Shown here: positions 51,417 through 55,030 of the stretch, in pieces | Position numbering within the stretch: position 1 is the stretch's first letter | Layout: each line of letters starts with the position of its first letter | Translations under genes and position numbers: made by a program | The notes under the pieces: model-generated | The model's database searches: none | What the model was told of the DNA's origin: nothing | The model's input: only the letters and a program-made list of their open reading frames with translations | Assembly (NCBI GenBank): GCA_046765875.1 | Contig: JBKPSJ010000177.1 | Span: 1 to 55,030, forward strand | From: DASRHY01 sp046765875 | GTDB taxonomy: Bacteria; Actinomycetota; Actinomycetes; Propionibacteriales; Kribbellaceae | DNA: 55,030 nt | Direction: 5' to 3'

Positions 51417-52880
51417 GTGACCGACCTGATCAGCCCGCCGCAGAGCTCTGCTCGTGCGACCGGCCAGCCGTACGCCTACCAGCGGGTCGAGCTGACCGAA
51501 CCGGACTGGACCCGGCTACCGGGGTGGAAGGGCGTCACGGCCGAGGAGTGGCGGTCGGTGCAATGGCAGCGCGCACACTGCGTGAAGAACATCAAGCAGT
51601 TGCGTGCCGTGATGGGCGACCTGCTCGGCGAGCGGTTCTACGCCGACCTCGAACGCGATCAGGCCGAGCGCGCGACGATGTCGATGCTGCTCCCGCCACA
51701 GATGCTGAACACCATCGTTCCCGCTGGTCCTGAGGGAGGCGCCGGCGACTACACCGAAGGGTTCTATGCCGACTCGGTACGCCGGTACATGCTGCCGGTG
51801 TTCTCCGACCGGCGTACCGACTGGCCGTCGCACCCGCATGCGACCCGAGACTCTCTGCACGAGCACGAGATGTGGGCCACGGAGGGGTTGACCCACAGGT
51901 ACCCGACCAAGGTGCTCGCGGAGATCCTGCCGACCTGCCCGCAGTACTGCGGGCACTGCACCCGGATGGACCTGGTCGGCAACTCGACGCCGGTGATCGA
52001 CAAACTCAAGTTCGTCGCCAAGCCGCAGCAACGGCTGGACGACATGCTCGAGTACCTGCGGAAGAACCCGGGCGTGCGCGACGTCGTGGTCTCCGGCGGC
52101 GACGTGGCGAACATGCCGTGGCCGCGGCTGGAGGCGTTCCTGACAAGCCTGCTGGAGATCGAGAACATCCGCGACGTCCGGCTGGCCACCAAGGCGCTGA
52201 TGGGGATGCCGCAGCACTGGCTGGCCGCCGACGTCCGCGCCGGCGTCGAGCGGGTCTGCCGTACCGCGCGCGAGCGCGGCGTGATGGTTGCCATCCACAC
52301 CCATGTCAACGCGGCCCAATCGATCACGCCGCTTGTCGCCGAGGCGACCAAGGCGATGCTCGAGGCCGGCGTCCGCGACGTCCGCAACCAGGGCGTTCTG
52401 ATGCGCGGGGTGAACGACTCGGTGCACCAGTTGCTCGACCTGTGCTTCGCCTTGCTCGACGGCGCCGGCATCACGCCGTACTACTTCTACATGTGCGACA
52501 TGATCCCGTTCTCCGAGCACTGGCGGGTGTCGGTACGTGACGCGCAACATCTGCAACACGGGATCCTCGGCTACCTGCCGGGCTTCGCCACTCCGCGGAT
52601 CGTGTGCGACGTGCCGTACGTCGGCAAGCGCTGGGTGCACCAGCTCAGCGAGTACGACGAGGAGCGCGGCATCTCGTACTGGAAGAAGAACTACCGCACC
52701 GGGATCGAGGCGGCCGACGCCGAGGCGCTCGAGCGCAGCTACGAGTACTACGACCCGATCGACACGCTGCCCGAGTCCGGCCAGGCCTGGTGGCGCGAAC
52801 ACGCCGGCACCTCACTCGCCGAGGCGGCCGCCCACGCCGCCGCGTCCCGCCAGGCTTCGGTCGACCAGCTCGCCGACTGA
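51417..52880 (+). CDS. kamA: Lysine 2,3-aminomutase (radical SAM, PLP)
   Basis: A 487-residue enzyme converting L-lysine to L-beta-lysine. The radical SAM cluster motif is PTCPQYCGHCTRMDLVG. VVVSGGDVANMPWPRLEAFL and RVSVRDAQHLQHGILGYLPG follow, and the PLP-binding segment is expected near DVPYVGKRWVHQLSEYD. The GTG at 51417 has GGAGG 5 bp upstream; in-frame codons further upstream are noncoding leader. It is slightly longer than clostridial KamA (416), with N- and C-terminal extensions. Divergent from kdd and convergent with lrp. Confidence 0.95.
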   Translation: MTDLISPPQSSARATGQPYAYQRVELTEPDWTRLPGWKGVTAEEWRSVQWQRAHCVKNIKQLRAVMGDLLGERFYADLERDQAERATMSMLLPPQMLNTIVPAGPEGGAGDYTEGFYADSVRRYMLPVFSDRRTDWPSHPHATRDSLHEHEMWATEGLTHRYPTKVLAEILPTCPQYCGHCTRMDLVGNSTPVIDKLKFVAKPQQRLDDMLEYLRKNPGVRDVVVSGGDVANMPWPRLEAFLTSLLEIENIRDVRLATKALMGMPQHWLAADVRAGVERVCRTARERGVMVAIHTHVNAAQSITPLVAEATKAMLEAGVRDVRNQGVLMRGVNDSVHQLLDLCFALLDGAGITPYYFYMCDMIPFSEHWRVSVRDAQHLQHGILGYLPGFATPRIVCDVPYVGKRWVHQLSEYDEERGISYWKKNYRTGIEAADAEALERSYEYYDPIDTLPESGQAWWREHAGTSLAEAAAHAAASRQASVDQLAD

Positions 52881-52882
52881 CC

Positions 52883-53323
52883 TCAGATCGCGGGCGGGCG
52901 GCGCTCGTACGGGATCGACAACACGACGGTCGTCTGCGTCTCGACCCGGGCCTTGGCACGGATGATCCGGATCAGGTCCTCGAGTGCGGCAGGGCCCGCG
53001 ACCCGGACGGTGAGCACGTACGACGAGTCGCCGGCCACCGAGTAGCACGACTCGATCTCCTTCACCCCGCGCAGCCGCTTGGGTGAGTCGTCGGGCTGGG
53101 ACGGATCCATCGGCCGGATCGAGATCAGCGCGGTCAGCGGCAGGCCGAGTTCCTCGTGGTCGACCACCGCGGCGTACCCGCGGATCACACCGCGCTGCTC
53201 CAGCCGCCGGACCCGCTGGTGCACCGCCGACGTGGACAGCCCGGTGGCCTTGCCCAGATCGGTGAAGCTCATCCGGCCGTCGGCGGCGAGCAGCGCGACG
53301 ATCTTCCGGTCCAGGTCCTCCAT
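52883..53323 (-). CDS. Lrp/AsnC family transcriptional regulator
   Basis: A 146-residue regulator. The helix-turn-helix segment DLGKATGLSTSAVHQRVRRL (about residues 22-41) is followed by the RAM/AsnC ligand domain with SCYSVAGDSSYVLTVRV. Lrp-type proteins sense amino acids, and its position 2 bp from the end of kamA suggests lysine or beta-lysine control of the kam genes (inference). The start at 53323 follows a weak AAGG. Confidence 0.93.
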   Translation of the reverse strand: MEDLDRKIVALLAADGRMSFTDLGKATGLSTSAVHQRVRRLEQRGVIRGYAAVVDHEELGLPLTALISIRPMDPSQPDDSPKRLRGVKEIESCYSVAGDSSYVLTVRVAGPAALEDLIRIIRAKARVETQTTVVLSIPYERRPPAI

Positions 53324-53402
53324 CTTGCTGACCTTACTGGCGGGTTGGCACCCATGCACGCTCCAGCTACGCCTGTCGGATGACTGTGAAAGCATCGGGA
53401 CC

Positions 53403-54323
53403 ATGGCCGCTGAACGGTTGATGCTGCTGGACACCGCTTCGTTGTACTTCCGGGCGTTCTTCGGTGTGCCCGATACCACGAAGGGGAACGGTACGCCGAC
53501 CAACGCGATCCGCGGCATGCTCGACTTCATCGCCCGGCTGATCGACAACCATCCGCCGACGCACATGGTGGCGTGCTGGGACGAGGGCTGGCGGCCGACC
53601 TGGCGGGTCGCGCTGGTGCCGTCGTACAAGAAGCACCGGGTCGCTTACGTCAAGGGCGGGGTGTCGATCGAGGAGGTGCCGGACCGGCTGAACGCGCAGA
53701 TCCCGTTCATCCGCGACTGCCTCGACGCGCTCGGCATCGCGGTGATCGGTGCCGCCGACCACGAGGCCGACGACGTGATCGGCACCCTCACGTACCGCGC
53801 GACCATGCCCGTCGACGTGGTGACCGGCGACCGTGACCTGTTCCAGCTCGTCGACGACGCCCGTGGCGTACGGGTGATCTACACCGCCGCCCGCGGAGTC
53901 GGCCGGGCCGAGGTGCTCGACGACGCCGCGGTGATCGCCAAGTACGGCATACCGCCGCAGCGGTACGCCGACTTCGCCACCCTCCGCGGCGACACCTCCG
54001 ACGGCCTGCCCGGCGTCAAGGGTGTCGGCGAGAAGACGGCGGCCTCGCTGGTGGCGACGTACGGCGACCTGGACGGGATCCGAGCAGCCGCGGCCGACCC
54101 GAAGAGCTCGATGTCGCCGGCGCTGAAGAGAAAGATCAACGAGGCGTCGGACTATCTCGACGTCGCGCCGAAGGTCGTTGCCGTCGCCACCGATGCACCG
54201 GTCGACGCCGTCGATACGAAGCTGCCCGCGGAGGTCAACGACCCGGAGGCCTGGCTGGCGCTCGTAGACCGGCTCGACCTCGGATCCAGCGCCCAGCGCG
54301 TGATGGCGGCGCTGCAAAAGTGA
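53403..54323 (+). CDS. 5'-3' exonuclease (Pol I N-terminal / FEN-like)
   Basis: A 306-residue flap nuclease. Metal-binding aspartates are in RLMLLDTASLYFRAFFGV, ADHEADDVIGTLTYRA and VTGDRDLFQLVDDA. The helix-hairpin-helix is SDGLPGVKGVGEKTAASLVA. It is the stand-alone actinobacterial homologue of the DNA polymerase I 5' nuclease domain, acting in RNA primer or flap removal. Its stop overlaps the start of the next gene by 4 bp (GTGA). Confidence 0.94.
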   Translation: MAAERLMLLDTASLYFRAFFGVPDTTKGNGTPTNAIRGMLDFIARLIDNHPPTHMVACWDEGWRPTWRVALVPSYKKHRVAYVKGGVSIEEVPDRLNAQIPFIRDCLDALGIAVIGAADHEADDVIGTLTYRATMPVDVVTGDRDLFQLVDDARGVRVIYTAARGVGRAEVLDDAAVIAKYGIPPQRYADFATLRGDTSDGLPGVKGVGEKTAASLVATYGDLDGIRAAAADPKSSMSPALKRKINEASDYLDVAPKVVAVATDAPVDAVDTKLPAEVNDPEAWLALVDRLDLGSSAQRVMAALQK

Positions 54324-55030
54324 GCTTCACGACGCGGCCGACGTTGCGGGGCACGTTCGGCATGGTCTCGTCCACGCACTGGCTCGCCTCCCAGTCGGCG
54401 ATGCGGATGCTCGAACTCGGCGGAAACGCGTTCGACGCCGCGGTCAGCGCGGCCTTCGTGCTGCACGTCGTCGAGCCGCACATGAACGGACCGGCCGGCG
54501 AGGTTCCGGTGATCATCGCCACCGCCGATGACCCGCGCCCGCGGGTGCTGTGCGGGCAGGGGCCGGCACCGGCCGCCGCGACGATCGAGCACTTCGGCTC
54601 GCTCGGTCTCGATCTGATCCCGGGGGCCGGACCGCTGGCGGCCGCCGTACCGGGTGCGGTCGACGCGTGGTTGCTGCTCCTGCGCGACCACGGCACCCGT
54701 ACGTTGCGCGAGGTGCTCGAGCCGGCCATCGGGTACGCACAGGACGGCCACCCGCTCGGCCACGACGCGGTCGAAACGCTCCGGCGGGTACACGACCTGT
54801 TCACCGAGCACTGGCCGACGTCGGCCGCGCTGTGGCTGTCCGATGGTCTGCCGGAGCCGAACGCGTTGTTCCGCAACCCGGTGTACGCCGCCACGCTGGA
54901 ACTGCTGGTCACCTCCGGCGAGACAGCCGGAACCGACCGCGCCGAACAGATCGAGCGTGCTCGGAAAGAGTGGGGTCACGGCTTCGTCGCCGAGGCGATC
55001 GACCGGTTCGCGCGGCGCCCGTTCCGCGAC
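54320..55030 (+). CDS. Gamma-glutamyltransferase family protein, 3'-truncated
   Basis: The first 237 codons of a gamma-glutamyltransferase/acylase-like Ntn hydrolase, open to the window edge. MRMLELGGNAFDAAVSAAFV and the following VEPHMNGPAGEVPVI are the family's N-terminal signature; AAAVPGAVDAWLLLLRDHG and LREVLEPAIGYAQDGHPL follow. The autoprocessing Thr lies beyond the window, so activity cannot be judged. The GTG at 54320 overlaps the exonuclease stop, implying coupling of unrelated functions. Confidence 0.9.
   Translation, partial: MSFTTRPTLRGTFGMVSSTHWLASQSAMRMLELGGNAFDAAVSAAFVLHVVEPHMNGPAGEVPVIIATADDPRPRVLCGQGPAPAAATIEHFGSLGLDLIPGAGPLAAAVPGAVDAWLLLLRDHGTRTLREVLEPAIGYAQDGHPLGHDAVETLRRVHDLFTEHWPTSAALWLSDGLPEPNALFRNPVYAATLELLVTSGETAGTDRAEQIERARKEWGHGFVAEAIDRFARRPFRD

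Noticed and set aside
1..55030. tRNA, rRNA, transposase or phage genes
   Set aside because: None was recognised on either strand; the window reads as ordinary chromosomal DNA apart from the repeat block.

Overview
The window is a contig fragment of a high-GC (about 70%) actinobacterium. RbpA, an InhA-type enoyl reductase, separate Lnt and Ppm genes, a stand-alone LigD-type polymerase domain, a DUF3099 protein and many GTG starts all fit Actinomycetota. The mix of plant-polysaccharide use, B12-dependent lysine catabolism and cyanophycin genes suggests a soil member of the Propionibacteriales (Kribbella- or Nocardioides-like). That placement is inference. Bases 1-26 are not genomic: they are the end of an Illumina Nextera transposase adapter, so the first gene is truncated by the contig edge. 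The last gene (gamma-glutamyltransferase) runs off the right edge.

Layout. 1-6.2 kb: a truncated LuxR-type regulator, an FAD monooxygenase-like protein, an Ohr peroxidase, a quinone reductase divergent from a TetR regulator that overlaps an IPP isomerase gene, and a TauE/SafE permease. 6.25-6.75 kb: a gene-free, repeat-dense block with two different repeat families. 6.75-12.8 kb: an NfeD/SPFH/SPFH membrane operon, an ABC ATPase, a hypothetical protein, an inositol-monophosphatase-like enzyme and SerB. 12.7-25.4 kb: a complete rhamnoside island. One arm is rhamnose catabolism (isomerase, bifunctional aldolase/dehydrogenase, rhamnulokinase). The divergent arm is an ABC importer, a GH78 rhamnosidase and a GH3 glycosidase. 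Each arm has a TTGAC/N18/TAnnnT promoter followed by a LacI-type operator. 25.5-26.6 kb: a divergent TetR/SRPBCC pair around a long dyad.

26.6-34.6 kb: cyanophycinase and cyanophycin synthetase (CphB-CphA) face an opposing operon fabG-inhA-Mur ligase-membrane protein. The Mur ligase is a CphA paralogue that keeps an N-domain-like segment and the Mur ligase core but has no ATP-grasp domain. This is the most unusual gene in the window. 34.7-42.5 kb: mostly housekeeping genes (dodecin, DUF3099, MoaA, SURF1, GH15 trehalase-like enzyme, SDR, LigD-type polymerase, MsrB, RbpA). rbpA has a SigR-type promoter. 42.5-45.5 kb: the lnt-ppm-fxsA operon. 46.0-53.3 kb: a lysine degradation cluster: kdd-amidohydrolase-kamD-kamE-kal on the minus strand, kamA on the plus strand, and an Lrp/AsnC regulator. 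It encodes lysine to beta-lysine to 3,5-diaminohexanoate to 5-amino-3-oxohexanoate, plus deamination of 3-aminobutyryl-CoA. The cleavage enzyme (Kce) is not present here, and an unexplained amidohydrolase sits inside the operon. 53.4-55.0 kb: a 5'-3' exonuclease and the partial gamma-glutamyltransferase.

No rRNA, tRNA, insertion sequence or CRISPR array was recognised. Function calls come from reading motifs and family resemblance by eye; no database search was run.
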